Below, in pieces: positions 1 to 12,366 of a stretch of 64,000 nt of DNA. Location of the stretch: the NCBI RefSeq assembly GCF_023159225.1, contig NC_063174.1, positions 36,615,691-36,679,690 of the forward strand. The letters run 5' to 3'. The notes beneath the pieces were generated by a model. That model was given only the letters and a program-made list of their open reading frames with translations, searched no databases and was not told the origin of the DNA. Each line of letters starts with the position of its first letter. Positions within the stretch are counted from its first letter, which is position 1. A program made the translations under genes and the position numbers. The stretch comes from Perognathus longimembris pacificus (lineage: Eukaryota; Chordata; Mammalia; Rodentia; Heteromyidae).

Positions 1-28
1 AAAACCAGTCAGCAATCTTTTGAAGACA

Positions 29-118
29 TTTTTCCCCCTGTTGGTACTGGGGTTTGACTCAGGGTCTCATGCTTGCTAGGCGGGTACTCTACCACTTGAG
101 CCATGCCCCCAGACCAAA
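29..118 (-). mobile_element. tRNA-type SINE unit, minus strand
   Basis: Read on the minus strand this is the second, tRNA-like unit of the local SINEs: a GGCTCAAGTGGTAGAG A-box-like stretch followed by a CCTGAGT..AAACCCC B-box-like stretch. A short T run lies just after the left flank, as expected for a minus-strand A tail. The flanks share an 8-base direct repeat, TGAAGACA (21-28 and 119-126), a plausible target-site duplication. It is a single unit without the ID-type head seen in the longer copies. Confidence 0.7.
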
Positions 119-420
119 TGAAGACACGTGCTTTTAAATTTCCAATTGGGAAAATAAACCTCTGAGGGAGTTCAAATAGCTTCTAAATAATAGAGTCATG
201 CCCCATACCTCATCTTTCTGGATGTCACCAGATTTCCATTTTTTCCTCAAGATAAGAAAAATATGTAGAGGTTTGAAGTTCAGATGATTTGGAGTGAAAT
301 AAGCTCAGTGGGTGCTTCTTTGGGTCTCAATCTCATTTGGTAAATTGAAAGAGAATATTGAATAACAAATCCTTGTCTGGTAGATTCCAGGACACTGAGT
401 CTGTCCCTTGCCTCAGCACC

Positions 421-2264
<1,844 letters not shown>

Positions 2265-2375
2265 GCTACTATTTATTTATCATTCTCCAGACACAGTGCT
2301 AGGGTTAGAGCGTGGATTAATGTCTTGCCCAAGCAGTTGAATCCAAGTCTGTCAGAGACTATGGAGCCATCCCTC
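2265..2375 (-). mobile_element. MIR-like ancient SINE remnant
   Basis: The order of phrases (CACAGTGCTAGGGTT, then CTTGCCCAAG, then AATCCAAGTCTGTCAGAGACT) matches a reversed MIR: core region, then the conserved CTTGCCCAAGGTCAC block, then the tRNA-like head. It is heavily diverged and could include an L2 piece. Confidence 0.45.
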
Positions 2376-2774
2376 TCTCTTACCCATTAGGCTGACGGTT
2401 CTTCTCTGAGTTCTCTCATGTCATCTGCCTCTGTCCTGCCCTACAGCAACCTCACCCCACCCAAGCATGTTCAGCTTCTTGGAATTTAGTTTCTGAAACA
2501 TGGCTTGGTCCATCCTACGTCTCTGGGTTACAAGGCCCCAGAGCTGATCATCAGAATATGATCATCTCCACATGTCAGCTCTGCCCAAGGACTCCTACCT
2601 GTGTGCCTGCCTCTCACCCATGCAGAGGGCCCACCCTCTGGGTACTTCTGAACTCTCCCTGATTCCCTTGCTGGGCAGAACCTTGAATGAAGGGTCTGAA
2701 AGAGTTTTTACTCAAAACACTCTGACACGAAATGCGTGTGTTTTCCCTTTACACCAATCAGTCTTCCCTCCCTC
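2376..2774. other. Unannotated sequence
   Basis: No gene or repeat recognised. An 89-codon plus-strand open frame at 2572-2841 runs into the neighbouring LTR-like repeat, which argues against it being coding. Confidence 0.5.
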
Positions 2775-3460
2775 GCTCTTTGAACACCAACTAGAAATGT
2801 TTCCATTCAATTCAAATTTGACATTAACTTCCTGGAGTTAGCAACGGACCCCACAGGTTCAATGGCTCAGTCCCACTAATTGCCCCTCCTTCAGATGCAA
2901 GTCTCATGGTCCAAGTGTCCACCTTTACTCTCAACCAGCCAAGTATAAATTTGCGAGTTCCCACAGTCCCCCTTCTCAGGTTGGGTAATTCATGAGAATG
3001 ACTCACAGAACTCAGGAAATACTTTATTTACTGTCTCTGCTCTATTATAAAGTAGAAACTTATGAACAGCCAAATGGCAGTGATGTATAAGAAAGTATGG
3101 GGAAATAGGCTGAGATTCTTCTATTCCTTGTAGGCATAGCAGCCTACAATTCCCAGAAGCTCTCCAAATGCTGCCATTTACATCATAGCATAAGCATGAC
3201 TGTTTAAATCATTAAAGCGAGGCTTTAAGTTCCTATATTCTAATCATTTGTTGGGCTTTCTAGCCACTAGCCTCCATCCTGAGACACTTAGCATACTAAA
3301 GAGATTCCAAGTGTTCTAGGAGTTGTGTGCTGATAGCCCAGGAAAAGCCATTGACACATTTCTTATTATATCACAGAACAGTACCAAGACCACCTTTGCC
3401 AGGGAAGTGTAATAGGTGTGCAATCTATCTTACAACCTGTACTTCAATGTGTTCTTGATT
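2775..3460 (-). mobile_element. Ancient retroviral LTR-like remnant
   Basis: On the minus strand the order is: a region resembling LTR U3/R text, a TATAATAGAGCAG...AAATAAAG polyadenylation-like block (TTTATT on the plus strand near 3022), the phrase CTGAGTTCTGTGAGTCATTCTC, a block around GGACTTGCATCTG, and an end near TGTCAAATTTGAATTG. I recall this order from an old mammalian endogenous retrovirus LTR but cannot name the family. It is a solo remnant with no internal coding sequence nearby. Both ends are approximate. Confidence 0.5.
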
Positions 3461-3594
3461 TAGAAAGCCTGTACCCAGAAGGAAGCTTCTGCTGATATAA
3501 CCTGACTCAGCTGTACTCGAAGCATGGCTCTCCAGTAGAACTTGTGTATAGCAGAGAAGGCACTCAAGGCCTCAAGCTTAGTCCTCTTCTCTAT

Positions 3595-4665
3595 TTTCAT
3601 TCATTCCCTGCAGTCATGTAGCTTTCTATGACATCCACCTGCTGGCTCCCAAATTAGATCTCTGGCCTGGACCTCTACCTGAAATTCTACAATTACATAG
3701 GTAGCTGCCTACTTGACCTCTGCCTTGGAATGTCTATTGGACACATCAAATTCCTGATTTTATCCTCCGTACAACATGCTCTTCCCTTAGCCTCCTCCAT
3801 ATCTCTAAATAGCAACTCTGTTCTTCCTCTTATTCAGGCCTCAATCTTGGAGTCATCCTCATTTCCTTTGGGAATTTCACATTTTACCACCAAGTCATCA
3901 GCAGGTGTTGTAGGCAACTCCTGCAAAATAAACCTCCAATTCAACAACATAACATCTCACCATCTCTGTTGGTCTCTTAGTGGTCAAAGTTGCTACCATC
4001 TCTTTCCCACATTATTGCAAGAGTACTGGTGGGTCTCTGCATTCAGCCTTCCCATACTTCTCCTTCAGTCTTCAGTCTATTCTCAACCCCTGCAGCCAGT
4101 GTGATTGTGTAAAGACAGGCAAAACTCTCCAATGGCTTCCAGCCTCCCCAGAATAAAGCCCCGTGTCCTCCCAAATGGCTTACCCATCCACATGTGATTT
4201 CACTCCTACCTTCTTTGAAACAGGGTTGCTCTGCTCCCGGCACACTGGCCTCTACACTGTTCCTCTAACCCCCTGGTACTCTTGGATCCCTCTGCTTAGC
4301 TGTAACAGAAAGCTCCATCCCTGCATCCTCTTGGCTCACTTCCTCATTTCTTGCCCCACAAATATCACCTAATCAGAAAAGCATTCCTTAGTCTCCCTAA
4401 CACAAAAACAAAATAAAACCAACCTCATCACTCCAAACACTCTCTTTTCCCTCCCCTGTTTTGTTTTTCCCTATAACATTTATTGTTAAGTTTGTATATT
4501 AATACTTACTTCTCCTTTCACATATGCATATGCGCATTTATATGTACACACATACACACAAATAAGGGCAGAGGCTTTGTATTTCTAACACTTAACATAC
4601 TTCTCATCATGTTGTGGGTACCCAATAAAAGTACTTATTAAGTGAATTAATAAAGTCAGATCTGT
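3595..4665 (+). mobile_element. L2 (CR1-clade) LINE 3' fragment
   Basis: The sequence follows the 3' part of the mammalian L2 LINE: the end of the reverse-transcriptase ORF (CTTGGAGTCATCCTC region, then a CAGTCTATTCTCAACCCCTGCAGCCAG-like block), the CTCCAATGGCTTCCAG...AATAAA block, then the 3' UTR ending around ACCCAATAAAAGTAC. The frame is broken by many changes: the 124-codon open frame at 3730-4104 is only a surviving stretch. This is a pre-placental-radiation fossil, not a gene. Confidence 0.7.
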
Positions 4666-4670
4666 CCCCG

Positions 4671-6529
4671 GGGTAAGTTCAACTCAGAGGCAACTTCAAG
4701 CTGGCCCAGCTCTGGGCTCATTTCCATCAGGCAGACTCCTGAAAAGCACAGCATCCTTCTGATCATCCTTGTTCAGTGTTTTGGTCAACCACATACTGTC
4801 AAAAATGTTGCTGCATCTACGGCAGAATGGGGCAATGGCTGTTGGAATTCATTGCTAATGGAAGTGAAAGGGGGAAAAAAAGCAGAGATGAATTAGTGTG
4901 TAATTTTTCTCCATGGATACTGTGATATAGTGACCTTCATAGGGATGACACAGTGACCTTCAAAGAAGTTTTAGAATAGCTTAGTTCACTTCCACATGTG
5001 TGAAGTGGCTTAAGTAATCAGTTAAAAACAAAGACATAAAACTTCACATTTGAGGACCCAGGTCCTGATGTCTTTGGATAGAGCCTTTGTGAAAAAGAGC
5101 TTCAGAGGCCAAGTTCAGGATCATGAGGACGAAAATCCAGGAGGGAGTTCAGGGCAGGTAGTCAAGACATGGACATGGTACCATGTAGCCTTTGAACACA
5201 TAGCAGATAGTGGGTGATAGGACACAGGAGGAGAAAATGCAGGAAAACAGTGATTCGATTTCTACCTCCACAAAGACTTAGCTCTTTGGAAGTATTTATT
5301 AGGGTGTCCAGCGATCTAGGTTGTAGCCTTGGTTTCCCTCTAGCTCTCTGTGTGGCTGGAAAAGTTGCTTGGCCTTATTCTCCCATGCTTAGCAACCTCT
5401 CTTCTGCCCCTCCCTTCTGTGAAGAGTGGAATAGAGAGAGAGAGAGCACAAAGGAGTTGCTCTTGACAGCCATTCCTGGCTCTCCTTGCTGGCAAGAGGA
5501 TCACCAATTTCTGGGCACACAGATGGCCCCACTCACCTTCAAAAGTGAAGCATCTGAAGACAAGTCACTTCTGAGCCTCCCAGAGGCCCTGAGTCTTGTA
5601 TTTCACATGCCCTGTCCAGCCGTTTCCACATGGCCAAATTTGCAAGTACCACCCACAGAGACAGAGACCAGGCCAGAGTTGAGGAGGGGCAGCTTCAATT
5701 CCAAGACAATGAACTGAGGCAGCTCAGAGATATCTTTCATTCTTAAAGCCAGGACTTAACACAGGTCCTCTGGATCAAAAGCACCAGCCCAGGTTTCTCT
5801 TGGACCCCATCCCGGGAACCAGGCCAAGATATATATATACAGTATACTTGCATATACACACTGAAAAATGATACCTTGCATGTCAAAACCCCAATGTCAT
5901 TGGGAATTCTGTGTTTTATCCAGTAACTCTCTTTGCATGGTTCCTAAACGTACCAGAAACTCCCAAGTCAGCCTGCACAAGAGCAGGACCTGCTGCAGGA
6001 AGCACAGCCTATTCCCCACCCATGTCTCTTCCCAGGAGGTGAGCTGGCCCCATTGTCAGGGCACCCAGGAAAGAAAATGGAAAAGAGAAAAATGCTCCCA
6101 AGGCATCACGGTTATGTAGAGGCCCAGCAACTATATGCCTTCAGGCCCAGTAAAGGCCCAGGGCTTGGTGGAGGACTTGCCATAGCAGTCTGCTCAGGAA
6201 GAGAATGCATGAGATGACAACACTTGTGAAAGTACAGGGCAGGCAAGACCAGAAAAGTGCTCACAGGGTCAGCATGGCTCTCCTAGGGGAACTCTGGACA
6301 GTTGTACCTGGAGTTCCTCCAGAATGACTGCTTGGCCTATGGCCCTGAAACCTCTTCTGGACCACTATTCTTGGACAGAACAGGGCTGTCCTGTTCTATC
6401 GCTTCTCCTCCCCCTTTTCTCTTTTGATGATTCTCTTCTCTCTGTCTGTGACCTGAGTGTTCTAGAAGGTAGAAATCACATCCTAGATACCCTGCTCTCT
6501 GTGTAGCTGTTGTAGTCTAGCTTGAGTGG
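4671..6529. other. Unannotated single-copy-looking sequence
   Basis: No gene recognised. A 167-codon plus-strand open frame (5214-5717) begins Met-Ile-Gly-His and contains a run of Arg-Glu codons from a short GA repeat. It has no domain or secretion signal I recognise and no sign of splicing. A frame this long is not surprising by chance in 64 kb. A short TA run lies at 5828-5840. Confidence 0.55.
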
Positions 6530-6665
6530 AGGGATCACACAAGGCTGGTGCTCAGGGTACAAATCTCATCTTTGCCTTTTACTAGCTGTGTGACCCTGAA
6601 CTACTTAGTGCCTCCATTTCCTCATCTGTAGATGGAACTCTTATCCAGGTTAAGTGAGTAAAGCT
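6530..6665 (+). mobile_element. MIR element
   Basis: It contains the diagnostic MIR core in order: TTTACTAGCTGTGTGACCCT, then TTAGTGCCTCCATTTCCTCA, then TCTGTAGATGG. Divergence is high, as expected for this ancient mammalian SINE. Confidence 0.8.
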
Positions 6666-9050
6666 GGTAGAGACAAACACAAACCACATATACATTATAT
6701 ACGTGGGGCCTTTTCTACACCCTTTCCTCCCCTCCCTGATATATTGTTCTTAGTTCCAAAACTTCTCGACTCCTCTCCTGCCTCTGGTACCCACTCTGCT
6801 GAGTGCCTGTTCTCTTGGTATCCACACCCCTATGGGTTGTCTTCATTTCTTCTCCTCTCTTTGATATCTCTGCTCCTTTTTCACAGGGACTACCCTCTCT
6901 CAGTCCCACCTAACAGGCCCAAGCTTCTAGCTATGATTCTATTCTAATCTCTCTGGAACCCTTTATCCCTTGGAGATTTCAAATGAAGGATGGGAGGACC
7001 AAGAGTGTGTAGTTTGGGATGTGCAAGGGACAGAAACAACTGCATTTTGTGGGCCTTTGTGGAGAAGGGCAGCTTGGACTCTGAAGGGAAAGGAAGCTTT
7101 TTCTTTTTTGTTATTGTTGCTTTTTGCTTTCTACCCTTCTAAGATGGGTTGTTATTTTCCTCATACGCATTCATCACTTTTATAATAGTAGTTACAATAA
7201 TGGTGTTGATATTTTAAGAAGGGATGGAATATTTTTGTCTGAACTCTCAGGCATCTTTATTTAGTAGTCTAGGAGGCAATCTGAACTGAAGCAAAGTAGG
7301 ACCATGGGATCCTGAAAGAAATCTGAGGCTTTAGCATCTATAAAGAAATTTCAGGCCTCAACTGAGGTACTTTGGCAGGTCAGGGTGATCTTCCAGATTC
7401 CCTCAAAATCACCCAGGGACGCAGTATACTTCTCTGTAAGGTAGACCTAAGCCTCATGAGACAACCTGGACCCAAGAGACACACGGAGGGGAGTGCAGTG
7501 CTCGGTAGGGCTCCTGAGACTGGCTAGGAGAAGGAGAGGATGTTAGCATTCTTTGAATTTTTCCACCAGGCTTAGAATAGCCCCTGCAGGCCTGTCAGGA
7601 GAAGGTGAAGGTTCTTCAGAGACAAGCTAATCCTTCATGTTATAAGTAGAAATAAGTCTAAAAAACAGATTGGGAAACATAGACCCACCCTGTCCCATGC
7701 AGTGGAAGCTAGCTTCCCCATGTCCAAATATTAGGAAGTTACAAATCAAGCCCACACAGGATTCAAGTGTTTTCTTCTCCTATCTTGACAAACACATGTC
7801 TGAGTTATCCAGAGGGCCATGTTTGAACTTAGGATTTGGACTAGCCAGAGTTCTACATTGGAGTATGGTGGCCTAAGGAGACCCAGACTCCACAAAGCAC
7901 TAGGAAACTCCACTTCCTCTCCTACCATCACTCCTGGGCCCCATTGAGGCCCAGCAGTAGTGCACTAGAGCATGGAACAGCTCCTTGGCAGGACAGACTT
8001 GAATTAGAGGCTCATGCCTGCCCTGAGGTTAGTCTCAGGGAATTAGCCAGGGAATTCCAAGGTCTGAGTACCGGCAGCAGGGTCCAATAGAGAGACCAGT
8101 GTGGGTTCTTGGTAGATATTTATCCTGTAGACGTTTAGCTGGTCTGTGGCTGGAAGGAAGACTACTAACACATGAGGGATAACACACTCTTCTCACCAGA
8201 CCAGGGCCAGTGTGTGAAAACTCAGAGGAGGAGCGGCAGTATTTCCTAAAAGAGTCCTCAGGATGCCTGGACACCTCCTCACTGCCAGGGCTGGATGTCT
8301 GCCCGCCACCTCATGTCTCAGGCTCACACAAGTGTCACCATCTCATACTCCCTCCATAGTAGAATACTTGTTGCTCTCTCACACACTCTCTAATGCGAGA
8401 TCCCCTTGCCTGAGCCACTTGGCTGGCCTCCTTGGCAGAAAGGTGACAAAAGGCCATGTCTCTGGAGAGTCAGATCTCTCAGCCACTGGAACCTGAAGCC
8501 TCCTGGTGGTGGAGGTAGGGGGGGTCACAGAAGCCAAACGCTGAGAGTCCTGTCCTTCAGTCCTTGATCTGGTTTTGTTTCACCTCTTTGAGCTATGGCC
8601 TTGGTGGACATCACTCAAAGCAAACTTGTTTGTCTTAAAAGCTGGAGCAGTTGCACCACTCAGAGAAAGCCTCTTTGCTCCCCTATACTCCTACTCATGC
8701 TGTATGGCCTGGACCAGTCATCTCTAGTGAAATTTATCTTCCTAAGGTCCCAGTATCCCCCCCCCCCGCACCCCCCCCCCCGGCCCACTCACTTCTTCAA
8801 CAGGCTTCTCCCTTCCTCCCAAATCCTGCTCCTTTACCTCTGCTCCACTCTTCTATTTCTGTCCAAATGTCTTTCATCCTGCAAGTGCATTGAAGTCTTG
8901 CCTCCATGAAAGGGTCTAGCACTTTCATGAATCCTCCTCCTGCTTTGTCATCTGGGTTGTTGGCCACCTGCACCCCACATTTGGTCCATGGATGAAATTC
9001 TTGCTAGTCCTTAAAACCATATGGCATTCTTATTTGTTGTTGCATAAAAC
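6666..9050. other. Unannotated single-copy-looking sequence
   Basis: No exon, RNA gene or repeat recognised apart from the C tract at 8757-8785. Open frames are short (at most 104 codons), overlap in several frames and carry no family signature. Confidence 0.55.
8757..8785. repeat. Interrupted poly-C tract
   Basis: Two runs of 10 or more C are separated by GCA. The complementary strand is an almost pure G run. Such tracts are length-unstable, so the exact count may be an assembly estimate. Confidence 0.9.
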
Positions 9051-9054
9051 TCGT

Positions 9055-9150
9055 GAAACTAGGAGAGATCTTAAAGAACCACCTCATCCGGACCTCATTT
9101 TCTGAAGAGGAGGAAGCCCCAGAGAGAAGAGTTTATAACTCACTCAGGCT
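9055..9150 (-). mobile_element. MIR-like ancient repeat fragment
   Basis: The phrase order CTCATTTTCTGAAGAGGAGGAAGCCCCAGAGAGAAGAG resembles the conserved block of reversed MIR/MIR3 elements (CATTTTACAGATGAGGAAACTGAGGC). The match is diffuse. Confidence 0.4.
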
Positions 9151-9229
9151 GAGCCTCTTGGTTTGGCAAAGTGGGACACCAATTACACACAACTTCAACT
9201 TCTCAACCCAATATAGGAGTTGCCCATAA

Positions 9230-9400
9230 TTCCTGTGGCCTCCTTCCGTGAAGTCTGTGCCCTGGGACAGGGCATCGAGGAGGGCAGTCATGTGATGAAC
9301 CATATCACCTGGGCAAATGACGCTGTTCGATAATTAGCAGGACAAAGCTTGCAGCTGCATCCCACCTCTGTGTGCTTTGTGTTTTTCAAGTTCTTTACAT
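9230..9400. promoter_or_regulatory. Candidate regulatory island (motif cluster)
   Basis: Non-repetitive sequence with several exact transcription-factor-type motifs close together: TCATGTGA (an M-box/E-box, 9288-9295), ATAATTAG (homeodomain-like, near 9330), ACAAAG (SOX-like, 9342-9347), CAGCTG (E-box, 9352-9357) and CTTTGT (SOX-like on the other strand, 9375-9380). Motif density alone cannot prove function, and conservation is untested. Confidence 0.25.
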
Positions 9401-9447
9401 TTTGTTCTTGATATTTTCATAACCATCTTACATGACAAGCCATCAAG

Positions 9448-9666
9448 GGCTGGGAATGTGGCCTAGTGGTAAAGTGCTTGCCTAGCATACATGAAGCCCT
9501 GGGTTTGTTTGATTCCTCAGTACCACATACACCGAAAAAGCAGGAAGTGTCACTGTGGCTCAAGTGGTAGAGTCCTAGCCTTAAGCAAAAGGAAGAGAGG
9601 AACGGTGCATGCTTAGGCCCCGAGTTCAAGCCTCAGGACTGGCAAAAAAAAAAAAAAAATTGGAAA
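9448..9666 (+). mobile_element. ID-headed dimeric SINE
   Basis: The first unit is an ID-type tRNA-Ala-like head (GGGCTGGGAATGTGGCCTAG; B box weakened to GGTTTGTTTGATTCC by a small insertion). The second is the tRNA-like unit (CTGTGGCTCAAGTGGTAGAG ... GAGTTCAAGCC), followed by an A tail. An exact 14-base target-site duplication, GACAAGCCATCAAG, flanks it at 9434-9447 and 9667-9680, so the boundaries are firm. Confidence 0.93.
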
Positions 9667-9680
9667 GACAAGCCATCAAG

Positions 9681-10905
9681 AGAGCTACCCAGATTTTCCC
9701 CAGACCATCTTCAATTCTCTGCTGTCACTTTGTGGGGGGAAATGCAGGAAATCTCCCCTCCTTTTTTTTTTTTTCTTTTTTTTGTTTCAGAGGACATAAG
9801 CCTAGTTCCTGATCCCCACAGCAGGGAAGCTGGCTCCTTTATCTGCTTTCCCCCCCCCCTCCTTTTTTCTGGTATCCATCCTCCCTTGTGTTTTGATTTG
9901 GGAACTTCCAAACACACTAGTCTCCCTTACACTGAGGGCTGAGAAGCCCCACGAGTGAGGCTAATAGGGGACAGCAGGAAAGGAGCTAAGTAAGCAACTA
10001 AGAGACAGGCCCAAGGAGGGGTTTGAGTTTGAATCCAGATTTAGAGAGGATGAAATAGATTTAAAAGACCCACTGGAGATGAGCAGAGAACAGACAAGGT
10101 CAAGAGACAGGATGACTGGTCCCCACTAAGACCCCTAAATCCTGCAATTCAAATTCAGCCAGAATAAGGCAGAATAAACCTTCTTTCTTGCCTCCCTCCT
10201 TGGGTTGTCCTGCCCATTGCAAGGAAGAAAAACACAATAATGAGCCACTTTGGAGAGTGTCACCCGGGCAGCTCCGGAAAGACATGGGCAGCTGTCTCTC
10301 TATGTTTCTAGTAGAGATTTTATAAATATTCGAAGAGTTTGATCTGAAGATTGTTGGTGGGGAAGTGAGGAGAGCTGCAGAGGGGGCGATAACTCAGCCC
10401 ATGGGGGGGCGAGGGGCGGGGTGTTCTTGGCTCCCTCCACGGCCTGCTTTTCATTAGCATCTCCAAGGCTATGGCTCATCTTCTGCAGATCTCATCACAG
10501 CCTGCTCTGCTTTCTGCTTCATTGTGAGTCTTCTGCAGCCCTCCAGGGTCCTGCCCTGCACTCCCATGCCTCCTCGTCTGTGCAGGAAAAACTACAATGG
10601 CAGAGCTGTGATAAGCCTGTCACAGGAGCAGTGATTTCCCACCCCCTCTTGGGACCACTCAACGTTGGGGAGTCAGGAGCCCCAGTAAACAGCCAGACCT
10701 GTAGCTGAGCTCCATCTCCTCTGCATGTACAAACAAGCCTTGACTCCTGTATCCCTTACACACAAACCAATCAGTCTTCTCCACATACACCTTTATTTTT
10801 GACCAAGACAGCCTTCTGGCCATGGCCTAGACCATCTCCAACCGCCCTCAGAAGCGTGAGCCTGTGTGTGGCTCTGGTTTGAGTCAGTGTGCCCAGTGGG
10901 CTCCC
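9681..10905. other. Unannotated sequence with T-rich and GC-rich patches
   Basis: No gene recognised. T/C-rich homopolymer runs occupy 9762-9785 and 9848-9866. A G-rich, CG-containing patch lies at 10385-10425, too short for a CpG island. A 95-codon open frame at 10421-10708 has no family signature. Confidence 0.5.
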
Positions 10906-10916
10906 AAAAGGATGGT

Positions 10917-11175
10917 ATTGACTGAGCACTGCTGGTTCATGCCTGTCATCCCAACTACTCAGGAGGCTGAGATCTGAGGATCACAGTTCAAAGCCAGCCC
11001 ACGAAGGAAAGTCTATGAAACTCTTATCTCCAATAAACCACCAAAAAGCTGAAAGTAAAGCTGTGGTTCAAGTGATAGAATGCCAGCCTTGGTTGGGGTG
11101 GGGGGGGGGGAGAAGCTAAGGGACAACACCTAGGACTTGAGTTCAAGCCCCAGCATGGCACAAAAATAAATTTTA
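10917..11175 (+). mobile_element. Composite Geo-type SINE
   Basis: The 5' part is the CATGCCTGTCATCCCAACTA...CTCAGGAGGCTGAGATCTGA block, related in wording to Alu/B1. The linker CTCTTATCTCCAAT..ACCACC follows, then the tRNA-like unit ending GAGTTCAAGCCCCAGCAT and an A-rich tail. The flanks repeat AAAAGGATGGT (10906-10916 and 11176-11186). The stretch normally reading like TTGAGCAAAAAAGC is replaced here by a long G run (11090-11113). Confidence 0.88.
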
Positions 11176-11431
11176 AAAAGGATGGTCTCGTCGGGCCAGA
11201 GCTAAAGGGAGACTCATGTTAGCAGAGCAAACTCAGATGGCTCCAAGAAGAAAAGCCTGCCTGTGTGACTTATGGGCAGAGAAGTTTAGAAGCCCAGCCT
11301 GGCAGATACTCTTCTTGAAAAGTCAGCTCCCGGTCACTGTGAGCTCCAAGGTGCCAGCAGCCAGTGCCATGCAGCTCTCTCCTATATATCAACACTCAGC
11401 ATGGCATCTGCACCCAGAAGGCCCCCACCGA

Positions 11432-11436
11432 TGTGT

Positions 11437-11498
<62 letters not shown>
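11432..11498. repeat. (TG)n microsatellite
   Basis: About 66 bases of TG repeat with one ATG interruption near the left end. Very likely polymorphic. Confidence 0.97.
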
Positions 11499-11499
<1 letters not shown>

Positions 11500-12271
11500 G
11501 TAAGAAGGGACCCCTCTGCGGGTGCAGAGAAAGGCAGGGGAGTCATTAGGGTGCTGCGGGGGTGGGGAGGAGTGGAGTTTTCTGGGTCATCCTGTTTGCT
11601 TGGCTGTGTGCTCAGTAGCAAATCAGAGCCCCAGCCTCTCCCAGCCTCTCCTTTCTGTGGAATGCAAATCACCCCAGCCCTCCTGAAAGATGTGTATTCA
11701 GAGACCCCGAGGCAGTCCCTGGGGAAAAGCAGACTACTGCAAAGGAGAGGTTCCCTCCCTTCACTTTTCACTGTGAGGGAACAGAGCAGATCCTGGAACC
11801 CCAGTCATCTGGCTTACACAGAGCAGTCCCTGGACTTGATTGCTTGGTCCCATTTTCTCCACTGAAGTCTTGTCATTCCACTGCTGGCCTGAGCAGGAAA
11901 TTCCCTTCAGCTTGTGGGTGAGGCCATCTGAGGGGCAGTTCATCACATCAAGCCCCCAAAGACACAGAATCCTACCGAAGTCTTATCTGAGCCCTGGTGG
12001 GCTGTCTTCTACCATAGGTTTCAGATATTCCCTGAAACAGGCCCCTGCTGACCTTTGCAACCATCAGTGGCATTGGGGTTTTAGCAGCTCGGGAGCAGCA
12101 CAGAATGTGACAATGTATGATTAGCAGCACAGCACAGCTCATTGGACCACAGTGTGGCTTTTCTATCTGTCCTAGCATCCTGGTGGGTAAGCTGTACTGA
12201 AGAGACAGGGCCATGCCAGCCCAGAGGAGAGAGACAGTGAATCAAAGTAGATAGTGCAGATCTTAAGCCTG

Positions 12272-12274
<3 letters not shown>
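11499..12274. other. Unannotated single-copy-looking sequence
   Basis: No recognisable gene or repeat. The 154-codon plus-strand frame at 11401-11865 reads through the preceding TG microsatellite (a run of Cys-Val codons), which is why it is long. Confidence 0.55.
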
Positions 12275-12319
<45 letters not shown>

Positions 12320-12366
12320 GAGAGAGGTGGGGGGGGGAGACAGACAGAGACAGACAGACAGACAGA
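12275..12366. repeat. (TG)n plus G run plus (CAGA)n low-complexity cluster
   Basis: About 40 bases of TG repeat, then a short GA run, a G tract (12328-12337) and a CAGA tetranucleotide stretch (12340-12366). Several simple motifs next to each other suggest repeated slippage at one site. Confidence 0.93.

Noticed and set aside
3730..4104. 124-codon frame that could look like a small gene
   Set aside because: It lies wholly within an L2 LINE 3' fragment and is a decayed piece of its reverse-transcriptase ORF and 3' UTR.
5214..5717. 167-codon plus-strand open frame
   Set aside because: No recognisable motif, no splice structure, and an Arg-Glu run produced by a short GA repeat.
9762..9785. T run as a pol III terminator of an RNA gene
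   Set aside because: No A box, B box or structured RNA upstream within a sensible distance. The T-rich patch is ordinary low-complexity DNA.
10385..10425. CG-containing G-rich patch as a CpG-island promoter
   Set aside because: Only about 40 bases long with few CpG, and no exon or TATA context downstream.
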